Positions 37,710 through 48,421 of a stretch of DNA of 64,000 nt are shown one piece after another (the stretch's first letter is position 1; each line of letters starts with the position of its first letter). The stretch comes from Dechloromonas sp. H13 (lineage in GTDB: Bacteria; Pseudomonadota; Gammaproteobacteria; Burkholderiales; Rhodocyclaceae). The notes beneath the pieces are model-generated. The model searched no databases, was not told where the DNA came from, and worked only from the letters and a program-made list of their open reading frames with translations. A program made the position numbers and the translations under genes. The stretch lies in the NCBI RefSeq assembly GCF_009469615.1, contig NZ_SSXX01000010.1, forward strand, positions 57,688-121,687, in the 5' to 3' direction.

Positions 37710-38446
37710 CGCATCCAGTGCGTAATGGCCGAAAGCTGCGCGGTATGGGTCAGGTCGATCTGCAGCGGCGTGATCGAAACGCAAGCGCGCTCGACGGCAT
37801 TGAAATCGGTCCCCGGCCCGGCGTCGGCCGCGGCGCCCGCCGCCCCGACCCAATAGACGGTTTCGTTGCGCGGCGAACGCATCGAGACCACCGGCTCGGC
37901 CTTGTGGCGCCGGCCGAGGCGGGTGACCTCGGTGCCGCGCAGGTCGGCGTGGGGAATATCGGGCACATTGACGTTCAACAGCACCGGTTCGCGAATCGGG
38001 TTGCTGATGAAGCGTTCGACCAGTTCGCGCGCCACGCGGCCGGCGGTTTCGAAATGTTCGCCGGCATGGCTGGTCAATGAAATGGCGATCGAGGGAATAC
38101 CCAATAAATACCCTTCGGTCGCCGCTGCCACCGTTCCCGAATAAATGGTGTCGTCGCCCATATTGGCGCCCTGATTTATTCCGGAAACGATAATGTCCGG
38201 CAGATAATCGAGCATTCCGGTAACGGCCAGATGAACGCAATCGGTGGGCGTGCCATTAACAAAATAAAATCCGTTGGCCGCCTGTTTCAGGAAAAGCGGC
38301 CGGTCCAGCGTCAGGGAATTACTGGCACCACTTCTATTCTGCTCCGGCGCAACGACGACGATTTCACCCAGCCCGGCGAGCGCAACGGCCAGCGCCTCGA
38401 TACCGGGGGCGAAATAACCATCGTCGTTACTTAATAGAATGCGCAT
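37706..38446 (-). CDS. surE: 5'/3'-nucleotidase SurE
   Basis: 246 aa from the ATG at 38446 ([10 protein letters not shown]). It hydrolyses nucleoside 5'- and 3'-monophosphates and short polyphosphates. Metal ligands are D8 and D9 in SNDDG and the Ser/Asn in [10 protein letters not shown]. The first 120 codons are noticeably AT-richer (AAT, ATT, AAA codons) than the rest of the gene and its neighbours, a local composition shift shared with the H-NS-like gene upstream. Only 2 nt separate the two stop/start codons, so they are cotranscribed. The ribosome site is weak, which suggests coupling. Confidence 0.95.
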   Translation of the reverse strand: MRILLSNDDGYFAPGIEALAVALAGLGEIVVVAPEQNRSGASNSLTLDRPLFLKQAANGFYFVNGTPTDCVHLAVTGMLDYLPDIIVSGINQGANMGDDTIYSGTVAAATEGYLLGIPSIAISLTSHAGEHFETAGRVARELVERFISNPIREPVLLNVNVPDIPHADLRGTEVTRLGRRHKAEPVVSMRSPRNETVYWVGAAGAAADAGPGTDFNAVERACVSITPLQIDLTHTAQLSAITHWMR

Positions 38447-38448
38447 TA

Positions 38449-38763
38449 TCAGACGGTCAGCGAATCCAGTGCGCCACCCTTGGCCAGCCATTCGGCAACC
38501 CATTTCGGCTGACGGCCGCGACCGGTCCATTCAAGCGATGCATTTTCCGGGTGACGGTATTTAACCTTGACCTTTCCCGTCGGCACCTTGATTTTGACTT
38601 CCTTGCCGACCAGCTCTTCGAGCGCAAATCCGCGGGCTTTTGCGAAGGCGCGAACCTCATTCAGGATATTGGCCTTATCCTGGGCTTCGCGGCGTTTCAA
38701 TTCAGCGGGAATCTGTTGTTGCAGGTCACGCAACTGGGCAACGGTCAGAGAAGACAAATCCAT
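38449..38763 (-). CDS. H-NS family nucleoid protein
   Basis: 104 aa, the betaproteobacterial H-NS size. An N-terminal coiled-coil dimerisation part (1-60) is followed by the AT-hook-like DNA-binding motif [21 protein letters not shown]. Such proteins silence AT-rich and foreign DNA. It has an excellent GGAGG ribosome site 5 nt from the ATG and a good promoter, so it is likely highly expressed. It lies directly upstream of surE, pcm, nlpD and rpoS. This may place the stationary sigma factor behind an H-NS gene, an arrangement I do not recall as standard. Confidence 0.93.
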   Translation of the reverse strand: MDLSSLTVAQLRDLQQQIPAELKRREAQDKANILNEVRAFAKARGFALEELVGKEVKIKVPTGKVKVKYRHPENASLEWTGRGRQPKWVAEWLAKGGALDSLTV

Positions 38764-38793
38764 GATTACCTCCGTTAATAAAATGATGGAAAC

Positions 38794-38822
38794 AATCTAA
38801 TTTGTCTTAATTAATTTTTCAA
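38794..38822 (-). promoter_or_regulatory. promoter of the H-NS-like gene
   Basis: TTGAAA (38817-38822) and TAGATT (38794-38799) are 17 nt apart on the minus strand. The promoter follows the tRNA-Pro terminator and lies in the most AT-rich DNA of this region, which could itself bind H-NS (autoregulation). Confidence 0.65.
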
Positions 38823-38833
38823 CCCATAAAATT

Positions 38834-38855
38834 AAAAAACCGGCCTAAGCCGGTT
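38834..38855 (-). terminator. tRNA-Pro(GGG) terminator
   Basis: AACCGGC-TTAG-GCCGGTT on the minus strand is followed by TTTT. It begins 8 nt after the tRNA CCA end. Confidence 0.88.
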
Positions 38856-38862
38856 ATTTAAT

Positions 38863-38940
<78 letters not shown>

Positions 38941-38950
38941 CAAGCCGCGC

Positions 38951-38977
38951 ATTATACCCGAAATAACCGGGAATCAA
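38951..38977 (-). promoter_or_regulatory. tRNA-Pro(GGG) promoter
   Basis: A perfect TATAAT (38951-38956) is followed by the GC-rich discriminator GCGCGG. TTGATT (38972-38977) lies 15 nt upstream, a short spacer. The spacer holds CCCG-GTTATTT-CGGG, a small inverted repeat. Confidence 0.55.
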
Positions 38978-39348
38978 AGGCGCAATAGCTCGATAACGGA
39001 CTGCAATTCGGCGCGCAGGCCGCCGGCGGTTTTCGGCATTTCCTGCTGGTCGACCGCAAGCGATTCGACCCCGACCTCATCCAGCTTGTTGCGCGCCCCG
39101 CTGATCGTAAACCCTTCATTGTAAAGAAGTTCGCGAATGCGACGCACCAGCAGGACTTCGTGATGCTGGTAATAGCGGCGATTGCCCCGCCGCTTGACCG
39201 GCTTGAGCTGATTGAATTCCTGCTCCCAGTAACGCAGGACATGCGGCTTGACGCCGCACAGTTCGCTGACCTCACCGATCGTGAAATAGCGCTTGGCGGG
39301 GATCGGTGGCAATTCCTCGCCACCGTGAGGCTTATGCCGAAGTTCCAT
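38974..39348 (-). CDS. MerR family transcriptional regulator
   Basis: 124 aa. The N-terminal MerR winged helix (about 18-90) contains [24 protein letters not shown] and the wing [22 protein letters not shown] short C-terminal helix follows, with no cysteine metal-binding motif. This is the MerR relative conserved beside ihfA in proteobacteria, function unknown. It overlaps the ihfA end by 17 nt, so they are coupled. Confidence 0.93.
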   Translation of the reverse strand: MELRHKPHGGEELPPIPAKRYFTIGEVSELCGVKPHVLRYWEQEFNQLKPVKRRGNRRYYQHHEVLLVRRIRELLYNEGFTISGARNKLDEVGVESLAVDQQEMPKTAGGLRAELQSVIELLRL

Positions 39349-39634
39349 CGCAGGCGAGTTCGACGTCGGACTTCAGCTTCTGGCTGGCGTGGAAAGTCAC
39401 CACGCGGCGCGCCGTAATGGGGATTTCCTGACCGGTCTTGGGATTGCGCCCGGGGCGCTGCGGCTTGTCGCGCAACTGGAAGTTGCCGAAACCGGAGAGC
39501 TTGACGCCGTCACCGGTTTCCAGGGAATTGCGGATTTCTTCGAAGAAAGCCTCGACCATGTCCTTGGCCTCACGTTTGTTGAGGCCAACCTTCTCGAACA
39601 GCAGGTCGGCAAGCTCGGCTTTTGTCAGTGTCAT
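39332..39634 (-). CDS. ihfA: integration host factor subunit alpha
   Basis: 100 aa. IHF alpha/beta bends DNA sharply at specific sites and serves sigma-54 promoters, recombination and replication. The HU/IHF signature [21 protein letters not shown] and the intercalating Pro-rich arm are intact. The gene lies 14 nt after pheT, in the conserved pheS-pheT-ihfA order. Confidence 0.96.
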   Translation of the reverse strand: MTLTKAELADLLFEKVGLNKREAKDMVEAFFEEIRNSLETGDGVKLSGFGNFQLRDKPQRPGRNPKTGQEIPITARRVVTFHASQKLKSDVELACDGTSA

Positions 39635-39648
39635 GGATATTTTTTCCG

Positions 39649-42033
39649 TCAGGCACGCAGTTGAGCGGCGAATGCCTGCTCCAGACAGGACACCAGTTGC
39701 TGCATCGCCAAGTCGACTTCCGTATCTTGCAAAGTACGTTGAGTATCTTGCATAACTATCCGGAACGCAAGACTTTTCTTGTTTTCCGGAACCCCTTTTC
39801 CAGTGTATACATCGAACAGTTGAACGTCCTGGACGAGGGCCGGCAATTGCCCCTGCAACCCGTCAAGCAGGGTCTGCAGGGCAAGGTCGTGATCGACCAC
39901 AATCGCCAGGTCGCGGATCACCGGCGGGAACTTCGAAACCTCGGCGTAGGCGGGTACGTTTACCGCCCTGAGCGCTGCGAAATCGAGCTCGAAAAGCACC
40001 GGCGCCTGCGGCAGATCGTATTTTTGGGCCCATTCCGGATGCAACTCGCCAAGGCAGCCGATTTCCCTGCCATCGAGCAGAATGCTGGCGGCGCGCCCGG
40101 GATGCAGCGCCGGATGCCGCAGCTTGGCGAAACGCAATTCCGCCGGCGCCAACAGCGCCTCGATGTCGCCCTTGACGTCGTAGAAATCGACCTTGCGCAC
40201 GCCACTGCCCCAGCCTTCCGGCAGGGCGCCGCCAAAGGCCAGGCCGGCCAGTTTCCACGGCTGATGGAAGCCGGCGACCGGCACCGCCAGCGGATCGCGG
40301 TGGAAGGTCCGCCCGAGTTCGAACAGGCGCACCCGGTTCTGCTTGCGCTTGAGATTGGTCACCAGATTCGAAATCAGGCCGCCGAACAGGGTCGACCGCA
40401 TCACGGCCATCTGGCTGGCAATCGGGTTGGCCAGGCGGATCAGTTCGTTCTCGCCGGACCTGCCGGCGAAATCGGCTTCCCAGGCTGCCTCGACGAAAGC
40501 GAAGTTGACCACTTCCTGGTAACCGCGATCGGCCAGCATCTGGCGGATGCGGTAGGCCGGACGCTGCGCCTCCGGCTGGCGCATCATCGCCATCCGGCCG
40601 CGCGGCGCCGGTGCCGGGATGTTGTCGTAGCCGTAGAGGCGGGCGATTTCCTCGATCAGGTCCTCCTCGATTTCCATGTCGAAACGCCAGCTCGGCGGTG
40701 TCACCAGGAAATCGTCGCCCTGTTGCTCGAAGGAGAGCGCCAGTCCCTTGAACAGGCCGGCGATACGCTCGACGCCAAGGGGCAGGCCGAGCACCCGCTC
40801 GGCGCGGGCAGTGCGCAGGCGCACCGGATTGCGGGCCGGCATGGCGGCACTAGCCTCGACGACCGGGCCGGCCTGCCCCCCGCAAATCTCGAGGATCAGT
40901 TGCGTGGCGCGTTCGATGGCGCGGCGCGTGCCGCCGAAATCGACGCCGCGCTCGAAGCGGTGCGAGGCATCGGAACCGAAGCCGTAGCGGCGGGCGCGGC
41001 CGGCAATGGCCTTCGGCGCGAAGAAGGCGGACTCCAGGAACAGATCCGTCGTTTCCAGCGTGACGCCGCTTTCCTCGCCGCCCATGATGCCGGCCATGGC
41101 GAGCGGCTTGGCGTCGTCGGCAATCATCAGCACATCGGCGTCGACCGCGATCGTCTGCTCGTTGAGCAGTAGCAGCTTCTCACCGGGCTTCGCCATGCGC
41201 GCATGCACGGCGCCGGCGAGCTTCGCGTCGTCGAAGACATGCAGCGGCTGGCCGAGTTCGAGCATCACGTAGTTGGTGATGTCGACCAGGGCGGAGATGC
41301 TGCGAATCCCGCTGCGCTCGAGCCGGCGCTTCATCCAGTCCGGGATTGCCGCCCTGGCGTTCACGCCCTTGACGACACGGCCGCAGTACAGTGGGCAGGC
41401 CTCCGGAGCGTCGAGCACGACGGCGCGGATGTCGGCGATGCCGGCCGGCACTTCGGCAACCTGCGGCAGGTTCGTCGCCACGCCGGTGATGGCGCCAATC
41501 TCGCGGGCAACGCCGAGCAAGGACAGGCAATCGGCACGGTTCGGCGTCAGCTTCAGCTCGAACTGGTTGTCGTCGAGATCGAGATACTGGCGGATGCTCT
41601 GCCCGACCGGCGCATCGGCCGGCAGGATCAGCAGGCCGGAAGCTTCTTCGGCGATGCCCAGCTCCTTGGCGGAACAGAGCATGCCGGAGGATTCGATGCC
41701 GCGCACCTTGGCGATCTTGATCGTGAAGTCACCCGGCAGTTCAGCACCGGGCAGCGCGCACGGCACCTTGAGGCCGGCGGCGACGTTCGGCGCGCCACAG
41801 ACGATCTGCTGCGGCGTGCCAGTGCCGATATCGACCTGACAGACGTTGAGGCGGTCGGCGTCGGGGTGCTTGACCACCTCCAGCACCTGGGCGACGACGA
41901 CATTGTTGAAGGCAGGCGCGACCGGCGCCAGTTCCTCGACTTCGAGGCCGGCCATGGTCAGCAGATGGGAGAGTTCCGCGCTCGTCAGCTTGGGATCGAC
42001 AAGGCTGCGCAGCCAGGATTCGGAAAATTTCAT
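39649..42033 (-). CDS. pheT: phenylalanine--tRNA ligase beta subunit
   Basis: 794 aa, normal length. With PheS it forms the heterotetramer that charges tRNA-Phe; the beta subunit carries editing of misactivated tyrosine. Domain order: B1, EMAP-like tRNA-binding (about 40-150), B3/B4 editing (about 210-385), B5 (about 400-470), catalytic-like core, and the C-terminal anticodon-binding ferredoxin fold (about 700-794). It begins 21 nt after pheS. Confidence 0.97.
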   Translation of the reverse strand: MKFSESWLRSLVDPKLTSAELSHLLTMAGLEVEELAPVAPAFNNVVVAQVLEVVKHPDADRLNVCQVDIGTGTPQQIVCGAPNVAAGLKVPCALPGAELPGDFTIKIAKVRGIESSGMLCSAKELGIAEEASGLLILPADAPVGQSIRQYLDLDDNQFELKLTPNRADCLSLLGVAREIGAITGVATNLPQVAEVPAGIADIRAVVLDAPEACPLYCGRVVKGVNARAAIPDWMKRRLERSGIRSISALVDITNYVMLELGQPLHVFDDAKLAGAVHARMAKPGEKLLLLNEQTIAVDADVLMIADDAKPLAMAGIMGGEESGVTLETTDLFLESAFFAPKAIAGRARRYGFGSDASHRFERGVDFGGTRRAIERATQLILEICGGQAGPVVEASAAMPARNPVRLRTARAERVLGLPLGVERIAGLFKGLALSFEQQGDDFLVTPPSWRFDMEIEEDLIEEIARLYGYDNIPAPAPRGRMAMMRQPEAQRPAYRIRQMLADRGYQEVVNFAFVEAAWEADFAGRSGENELIRLANPIASQMAVMRSTLFGGLISNLVTNLKRKQNRVRLFELGRTFHRDPLAVPVAGFHQPWKLAGLAFGGALPEGWGSGVRKVDFYDVKGDIEALLAPAELRFAKLRHPALHPGRAASILLDGREIGCLGELHPEWAQKYDLPQAPVLFELDFAALRAVNVPAYAEVSKFPPVIRDLAIVVDHDLALQTLLDGLQGQLPALVQDVQLFDVYTGKGVPENKKSLAFRIVMQDTQRTLQDTEVDLAMQQLVSCLEQAFAAQLRA

Positions 42034-42054
42034 GGACGTAACTCGAATGGGGGA

Positions 42055-43131
<1,077 letters not shown>

Positions 43132-43209
43132 CTACCAACAAAACGCACGTTTCAGAGCAGGCTCATGCCGGCGCAGCCGACGTGAAGCCGCGAAGCGGCG
43201 GCCGAAACT

Positions 43210-43238
43210 AAAAAAGGAGGCTTGCGCCTCCTTTTTTT
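43210..43238 (-). terminator. rplT terminator
   Basis: GGAGGC-GCAA-GCCTCC flanked by A6/T7 gives a strong, bidirectional-type hairpin. It lies 15 nt after rplT and about 110 nt before pheS, so pheST has its own promoter or depends on readthrough. Confidence 0.9.
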
Positions 43239-43252
43239 CTTCAAGCTTTCGC

Positions 43253-43612
43253 TCAGGCGCCGAGCTGTGCCTTGGCCTGCGCGGCCAGAGCGGCAAAAGC
43301 CGGCTGATCGAAGACAGCCAGATCGGCCAGGACCTTGCGGTCGACTTCGATGTTGGCCTTCTTCAGGCCGTTCATGAAGGTGCTGTACTTCAGGCCTTCC
43401 AGACGGGCCGCCGCATTGATACGGGCGATCCACAGGGAACGGAACTGGCGCTTGCGCTGACGACGGTCACGGTACTGGTATTGACCGGCCTTCATCACCG
43501 CCTGCTTGGCGATGCGATATACGTTCTTGCGACGACCGCGGTAACCCTTGGCCTGGTCAAGAACCTTCTTGTGACGCGCGCGCGCCGTTACACCACGTTT
43601 GACTCTAGGCAT
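43253..43612 (-). CDS. rplT: 50S ribosomal protein L20
   Basis: 119 aa. L20 binds 23S rRNA early in 50S assembly and in enterobacteria represses the infC-rpmI-rplT mRNA. The basic N-terminus ([18 protein letters not shown]) and the [22 protein letters not shown] stretch are typical. It is 11 nt downstream of rpmI. Confidence 0.98.
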   Translation of the reverse strand: MPRVKRGVTARARHKKVLDQAKGYRGRRKNVYRIAKQAVMKAGQYQYRDRRQRKRQFRSLWIARINAAARLEGLKYSTFMNGLKKANIEVDRKVLADLAVFDQPAFAALAAQAKAQLGA

Positions 43613-43623
43613 CCTCTATCTCC

Positions 43624-43821
43624 TTACGCGTAGGGCATCATGGCGCGAACGGAAGCTGCATCGCGCTCGTGAACTGCGACAGCACCGCGCAGGTGACGCT
43701 TCACCTTGGTGGTCTTCTTGGTCAGGATGTGACGCTTGAAGGCTTGGCCGCGCTTGATGGAACCACCGGCGCGGACCGAAAAGCGCTTCTTGGCGCTGCT
43801 CTTGGTCTTCATCTTGGGCAT
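43624..43821 (-). CDS. rpmI: 50S ribosomal protein L35
   Basis: 65 aa, standard length ([20 protein letters not shown]...). It is a small basic 50S protein. AAGGAG lies 9 nt before the ATG. It sits between infC (84-nt gap, where L20-type autoregulatory structure would be expected) and rplT. Confidence 0.98.
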   Translation of the reverse strand: MPKMKTKSSAKKRFSVRAGGSIKRGQAFKRHILTKKTTKVKRHLRGAVAVHERDAASVRAMMPYA

Positions 43822-43905
43822 TTATATGCTCCTTAATGACATGCTGTCAGGTGGTTCCCGGCGGAAACGCTTCGATTACCCGAAAGCACTTATGGGTACT
43901 ACGTG

Positions 43906-44430
43906 TTACTGCTTCTTCTTGGCCGGCGCGATGATCATGATCATCTGACGACCTTCCATCTTCGGCATCTGCTCGACTTGCCCAACGGCTTCGAGATCCG
44001 CCTTGATCCGTTCCAGCTGGCGCATGCCGAATTCCTGGTGCGCCATTTCGCGGCCCCGGAAGCGCAGGGTCACCTTGACCTTGTCTTCTTCTTCCAGGAA
44101 GCGCGTCATGTTCCTGAGCTTGATCTGGTAATCGTTTTCGTCAGTACCGGGGCGCAGCTTGACTTCCTTGACCTGCACCTGCTTCTGCTTCAACTTGGCC
44201 TCGTGGGCGCGCTTCTGTTCCTGGTACTTGAACTTGCCGTAATCCATGATTCGGCAAACCGGCGGCTTAGCAACCGGCGCGATCTCGACCAGGTCGACCC
44301 CGGCCTCCTCGGCCAACTGCAGTGCAGCACGGGTACTCATGATCCCGAGCTGTTCACCTTCCAAACCCTGGAGACGAATCTCCGGTACCGTGATTTCTTC
44401 GTTGAGGCGATGCGCCTTGTTCTGAGCGAT
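43906..44430 (-). CDS. infC: translation initiation factor IF-3 (ATC start)
   Basis: 174 aa when read from an ATC at 44430 ([20 protein letters not shown]...), which restores the complete IF3 N-terminal domain. GGGGG lies 7 nt upstream. No ATG, GTG or TTG is available at this point, and the first ATG (44340) would delete about 30 residues. IF-3 genes use rare start codons (AUU in E. coli) so that IF-3, which rejects such codons, represses its own synthesis; ATC fits the same logic. The linker and C-terminal domain ([19 protein letters not shown]) are normal. It follows thrS after 26 nt. Confidence 0.95.
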   Translation of the reverse strand: MAQNKAHRLNEEITVPEIRLQGLEGEQLGIMSTRAALQLAEEAGVDLVEIAPVAKPPVCRIMDYGKFKYQEQKRAHEAKLKQKQVQVKEVKLRPGTDENDYQIKLRNMTRFLEEEDKVKVTLRFRGREMAHQEFGMRQLERIKADLEAVGQVEQMPKMEGRQMIMIIAPAKKKQ

Positions 44431-44456
44431 GGTGAAACCCCCAAAAACAACAATAA

Positions 44457-46373
44457 TTAAGCCGTGCCACTACGCGCCGCGACTTCCCCTCGGAGTCGCT
44501 CGATCAGGGCATCGACGGACATCTGTCCGAGATCCTGACCGCCGCGTGTACGCACGGCCACCAGTCCGTCCGCCTTTTCCTTGTCGCCCACGACGAGCTG
44601 ATAAGGCAGCCGGTTCAAGCTATGTTCCCGAATTTTATAGGTTATTTTCTCGTTGCGCAAATCCGCTTCGGCGCGGAAGCCCGCCTGATGCAGCTTTTGC
44701 GCAACATCGCCGGCATAGTCGGCCTGCTTTTCGGAGATGTTCAGCACGACCGCCTGCACCGGCGCTAGCCACAGGGGCAGCGCACCGGCGAAGTTCTCGA
44801 TCAGGATGCCGATGAAGCGCTCCAGGGAGCCGAGAATGGCGCGGTGCAGCATGACCGGCACCTTGCGCTCGTCATTGCCGGCGACGTACTCGGCGCCAAG
44901 GCGGCCGGGCATCGAGAAATCGACCTGCATCGTGCCGCACTGCCAGGAACGGCCGATGGCATCCTTGATGTGGAATTCGATCTTCGGCCCGTAGAAGGCG
45001 CCCTCGCCCGGCAGTTCCGTCCATTCCAGGCCGGAAGCGCGCAAGCCCTGACGCAAGGCGTCCTCGGCCCTGTCCCAGACCTCGTCGGAACCGACCCGGC
45101 TGTCCGGACGCAAGGCCAGCTTGACCGCGACATCGTTGAAACCGAAATCAGCGTAGACCTTCTTGACCAGCGCATTGAAGGCGGTCACTTCGGATTCGAT
45201 CTGGTCTTCGGTACAGAAGATGTGGCCGTCATCCTGGACGAAGCCGCGCACACGCATCAGGCCGTGCAGCGCGCCGGTCGGCTCGTTGCGATGGCAGGAG
45301 CCGAATTCTCCGTAGCGCAGCGGCAGCTCACGGTAGGAACGGAGGTCGGAATTGAAGACCTGGACGTGTCCCGGGCAGTTCATCGGCTTGACCGCGTAGT
45401 CGCGGTTCTCGGAAGCCGTGGTGAACATGTTGTCCTTGTAGTGCTCCCAGTGACCGGACTTTTCCCACAGCGACTTGTCGAGAATCTGCGGGCAGCGCAC
45501 TTCCTGGTAGCCGTTGTTGCGGTACACGGCACGCATGTACTGCTCGATTTCCTGCCAGATCGCCCAGCCCTTGGGATGCCAGAAAACCAGGCCCGGTGCT
45601 TCATCCTGCATGTGGAACAGGTCGTATTGCTTACCCAGGCGGCGATGGTCGCGCTTCTCCGCTTCTTCCAGCATGTGCAGATAGGCGTCAAGGTCTTCCT
45701 TCTTGGCCCAGGCGGTACCGTAGATGCGCTGCAACTGCTCGTTGCGGTGGTCGCCACGCCAGTAGGCGCCGGCCACCTTCATCAGCTTGAAGACCTTCAG
45801 CTTGGCGGTCGTCGGCACGTGTGGGCCGCGGCAGAGGTCGATGAAATCACCTTCGCGATAGAGCGAAACCTGCTGATCGGCCGGGATCGCCGCGATCAAT
45901 TCGGCCTTGTACTTCTCGCCCTGGTCGAGGAAGAACTTGACCGCTTCGTCGCGGTTCCAAACTTCGCGGCTGACCGGGATATCCTTTTTCGCCAGTTCGG
46001 CCATGCGCTTCTCGATCGCCGCCAGGTCTTCCGGTGTGAACGGGCGCTTGTAGGCGAAGTCGTAGTAGAAGCCGTTCTCGATGACCGGGCCGATGGTGAC
46101 CTGCGCCTCCGGAAACAACTCCTTCACCGCGTAGGCCAGAAGGTGCGCCGTCGAATGGCGGATCAGCTCCAGGCCTTCGGCATCACGCTCGGTAATGATG
46201 GCGAGATCGGCATTTTTCTCGATCAGGTAGGAAGTATCAACCAGCACACCATCGACCTTGCCGGCCAGCGCGGCACGGGCCAGGCCGGCGCCGATGCTGG
46301 CGGCGACTTCGGCAACGGTGACCGCCTGTTCGTAACAGCGGATGGAACCATCGGGCAGTTTGATGTCGGGCAT
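44457..46373 (-). CDS. thrS: threonine--tRNA ligase
   Basis: 638 aa from the ATG at 46373 ([10 protein letters not shown]). Class II synthetase for tRNA-Thr. An N-terminal TGS domain (1-62) and an editing domain (about 63-225, with [16 protein letters not shown]) that removes serine from tRNA-Thr are followed by the catalytic core and the anticodon-binding domain (about 535-638). A terminator-like hairpin ends 15 nt before the start codon, so expression probably depends on passing it. Conserved order thrS-infC-rpmI-rplT-pheST. Confidence 0.97.
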   Translation of the reverse strand: MPDIKLPDGSIRCYEQAVTVAEVAASIGAGLARAALAGKVDGVLVDTSYLIEKNADLAIITERDAEGLELIRHSTAHLLAYAVKELFPEAQVTIGPVIENGFYYDFAYKRPFTPEDLAAIEKRMAELAKKDIPVSREVWNRDEAVKFFLDQGEKYKAELIAAIPADQQVSLYREGDFIDLCRGPHVPTTAKLKVFKLMKVAGAYWRGDHRNEQLQRIYGTAWAKKEDLDAYLHMLEEAEKRDHRRLGKQYDLFHMQDEAPGLVFWHPKGWAIWQEIEQYMRAVYRNNGYQEVRCPQILDKSLWEKSGHWEHYKDNMFTTASENRDYAVKPMNCPGHVQVFNSDLRSYRELPLRYGEFGSCHRNEPTGALHGLMRVRGFVQDDGHIFCTEDQIESEVTAFNALVKKVYADFGFNDVAVKLALRPDSRVGSDEVWDRAEDALRQGLRASGLEWTELPGEGAFYGPKIEFHIKDAIGRSWQCGTMQVDFSMPGRLGAEYVAGNDERKVPVMLHRAILGSLERFIGILIENFAGALPLWLAPVQAVVLNISEKQADYAGDVAQKLHQAGFRAEADLRNEKITYKIREHSLNRLPYQLVVGDKEKADGLVAVRTRGGQDLGQMSVDALIERLRGEVAARSGTA

Positions 46374-46388
46374 GGCGATTCTCTGGGC

Positions 46389-46421
46389 AAAAAAAAAGTG
46401 CGGGGCGAGCCGCACTTTTTT
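46389..46421 (-). terminator. terminator-like hairpin in the thrS leader
   Basis: On the minus strand AAAAAAGTGCGG-CTCGCC-CCGCAC is followed by nine T (46389-46397). It lies 84 nt after tRNA-Val and ends 15 nt before the thrS ATG. It can end tRNA-Val transcription, but since no promoter fits in the remaining 15 nt, thrS mRNA must also cross it. Confidence 0.85.
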
Positions 46422-46504
46422 GTCGAACGAAGGCTGACTCGATTTAGAGTTTCTGAACTGCGACGCAAGTTCGGAAAGTATTCAAATCAACCCCGTCAGG
46501 TATT

Positions 46505-46581
46505 TGGTAGGCGGTATTGGAATCGAACCAACGACCTCCACGATGTCAACGTGGCGCTCTAACCAACTGAGCTAACCGCCT
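46505..46581 (-). tRNA. tRNA-Val(GAC)
   Basis: Cloverleaf with acceptor AGGCGGT/ACCGCCT, D stem GCTC/GAGC, anticodon stem CCACG/CGTGG with loop TTGACAT and anticodon GAC (reads GTC/GTT), T loop TTCGATT, discriminator A and encoded CCA. It is the first gene of a unit that may read into thrS. Confidence 0.95.
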
Positions 46582-46593
46582 GAAGAAGCGCGC

Positions 46594-46621
46594 ATTATAA
46601 GGATGTCCGGAGGCAAGTCAA
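46594..46621 (-). promoter_or_regulatory. tRNA-Val promoter
   Basis: TTGACT (46616-46621) and a perfect TATAAT (46594-46599) are 16 nt apart. The discriminator is GCGCGC, the GC-rich type that makes a promoter sensitive to ppGpp and DksA. Confidence 0.85.
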
Positions 46622-46653
46622 CAGGTTTTGCCGGAAATCCGCTTATCGTCGCC

Positions 46654-47970
46654 TCAATCCGAAAACGCCGCGCTCAATGCGCCGATCATGTAGCCGTGAT
46701 CGAGCACGCCGGCGCTCTCGCGGGCACTGTGCATGGCCCACATCGGCGACCCGACATCGACACTGGCAACACCGAGACCGGCAGCGACGATCGGGCCGAT
46801 CGTGCTGCCGCAACCGAGATCGGTGCGATGCGCGTAATGCTGGTACGGCACCCCGGCCTTCTCGCAGAACAGGATGAAACGCGCCGCACTGTCGGCGCCA
46901 GTGCTGTAGCGCTGGTTGGCGTTGATTTTAATCACCGGACCGCCGTTGACCGCAACACGATGTGCAGGTTCGTAGGCGTTGGGGAAATTCGGGTGATAGG
47001 CATGCGCCATGTCGGCGCTGATGACGAAGCTGCGGGCCAGCGCACAGCGATAGGACTCGTCGTCCAGCCCGAGACTGGCGGCGACCCGCCGCAACACGTC
47101 GGCGACGAAACTTCCGCCGGCGCCGGTCGCGCTCTCGCTGCCCACCTCCTCGTGGTCGAAGAAGGCGCAGACGTTGGTCGTCCGCGGGCTATCCGCCGCC
47201 AGCAGGGCACACAGTCCGGCATGGCAGGAGGCGAGGTTGTCGAGTTGGCCGTCGGCGACGAATTCCTTGCTGGCGCCCCAGAAGGCACCCGGCTGCGTGT
47301 CGTAGGCATTGAGCTCCCAGCTGAGGATGTCGTCGGGCGCCACCGCCAGGCGCGCCGCCAGCAGCGCGCGGAAGCACCCCTCGTCGGCCTTGCCGGCGCC
47401 GGCAAGGCCGAGCACCAGCGGCAGCTCGGTCTGCTTGTTGAACTTGAGGCCGTTCTCGTTGACCTCGCGGTTCATGTGGATCGCCAGGTTCGGCAGGCGC
47501 AGCAACGGTTCGCCGAAGCGCACCAGGCGCAGCACCGGGCTGTCGACGCCGCGCACGGCGACGCGCCCGGCGAGGCCCAGGTCACGGTCGGCGAAGGTGG
47601 CGAGGATCGGCCCGCCGTAGACTTCGACGCCGAGGCGCAACAGACCGTCGCCGGCCTGCAATGCCCGGGGCTTCAGCCGCAGGCCCGGCGAATCGGTATG
47701 CGCGCCGACCAGGCGGAAGCCGCTTGCGGACAGCGCGGCGCTGCCGGCAACGAAGGCGATGATCGAGGCGCCTCCGCGCACGACGTAGTAGCGCCCGCCG
47801 GCCGCCAGCTGCCAGCGTTCGTCCTCGCGCAGCGGAACGAAGCCGGCGCCGCGCAGGCGCTCGGCCACCGTCTGCACCGCATGCCACGGACTGGGGCTGG
47901 CATCGATGAAGGCGAGCAGGTCCTGCGCCAGCGCGCTCGATTGGGCGGAGATTTCCATGACTGTCGGCAT
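46654..47970 (-). CDS. M18 family aminopeptidase
   Basis: 438 aa from the ATG at 47970; the ATG at 47958 is an alternative. M18 enzymes are dodecameric zinc aminopeptidases that act on acidic or neutral N-terminal residues. Metal ligands lie in LVGAHTDSPGLRLKP, CAFFDHEEVGSESATGAG and ISADMAHAYHPNF, with a final His near HRTDLGCGSTIGP. Complete. It is transcribed away from the small ORF-slyX-DHH unit. Confidence 0.92.
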   Translation of the reverse strand: MPTVMEISAQSSALAQDLLAFIDASPSPWHAVQTVAERLRGAGFVPLREDERWQLAAGGRYYVVRGGASIIAFVAGSAALSASGFRLVGAHTDSPGLRLKPRALQAGDGLLRLGVEVYGGPILATFADRDLGLAGRVAVRGVDSPVLRLVRFGEPLLRLPNLAIHMNREVNENGLKFNKQTELPLVLGLAGAGKADEGCFRALLAARLAVAPDDILSWELNAYDTQPGAFWGASKEFVADGQLDNLASCHAGLCALLAADSPRTTNVCAFFDHEEVGSESATGAGGSFVADVLRRVAASLGLDDESYRCALARSFVISADMAHAYHPNFPNAYEPAHRVAVNGGPVIKINANQRYSTGADSAARFILFCEKAGVPYQHYAHRTDLGCGSTIGPIVAAGLGVASVDVGSPMWAMHSARESAGVLDHGYMIGALSAAFSD

Positions 47971-48058
47971 CCGGGTAACAATGGCCGAAAGATACCAAAG
48001 CTGGCGCGACGACGTGCACGAATCACAGTAAGATGCCGCGTTTTCCGGGAGATGTGCA

Positions 48059-48202
48059 ATGAACGAGGGATGGATCGTCCTGGCGATATGCTTTTTGTTT
48101 GTCCTGGGCGCGGCGCTGCCGCTGATCCGCGACCGCGGGTCGGACAAGACGAACCTGCCGCCGCGCAAGGAAACCCTGCGCGACTGGCGCAACGAGAAAT
48201 GA
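48059..48202 (+). CDS. 47-aa single-pass membrane protein
   Basis: A short gene with GGGAG 8 nt before its ATG. An N-terminal hydrophobic segment (residues 4-22, WIVLAICFLFVLGAALPLI) is followed by a charged tail ending RDWRNEK. Its stop overlaps an ATG in frame with slyX (ATGA), so it looks like the first gene of a slyX-DHH unit. No family recognised; the hydrophobic N-in segment and good ribosome site support a real small protein. Confidence 0.65.
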   Translation: MNEGWIVLAICFLFVLGAALPLIRDRGSDKTNLPPRKETLRDWRNEK

Positions 48203-48216
48203 ACCGGGAAAGCGAC

Positions 48217-48417
48217 ATGGATTCGCGCATCACCGAACTCGAGATCAAGCTCGCCTACACGGAGGATGTGGTCGACGAACTGAACCGGACCGTCTTTCGC
48301 CAGCAACAGCAGATCGACCTGCTCGCCACCCAGCTGAAAGCCCTGCGCGAGCAGGTACAGGCCGACGCCCCCGCCGAGCAGCGCAGCCTGCGCGACGAAT
48401 TGCCACCCCATTACTGA
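48217..48417 (+). CDS. slyX: SlyX family protein
   Basis: 66 aa from the ATG at 48217 with GGGAAAG upstream; an in-frame ATG at 48199 overlaps the previous gene. It is a short coiled coil of SlyX type (ITELEIKLAYTEDVVDELN, RQQQQIDLL, ending LRDELPPHY). Function is unknown across bacteria. Confidence 0.9.
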   Translation: MDSRITELEIKLAYTEDVVDELNRTVFRQQQQIDLLATQLKALREQVQADAPAEQRSLRDELPPHY

Positions 48418-48421
48418 CCCC

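Noticed and set aside
46374..46504. T-box riboswitch in the thrS leader
   Set aside because: The leader is too short and lacks the T-box core and specifier loop; T-boxes are essentially a Gram-positive feature.
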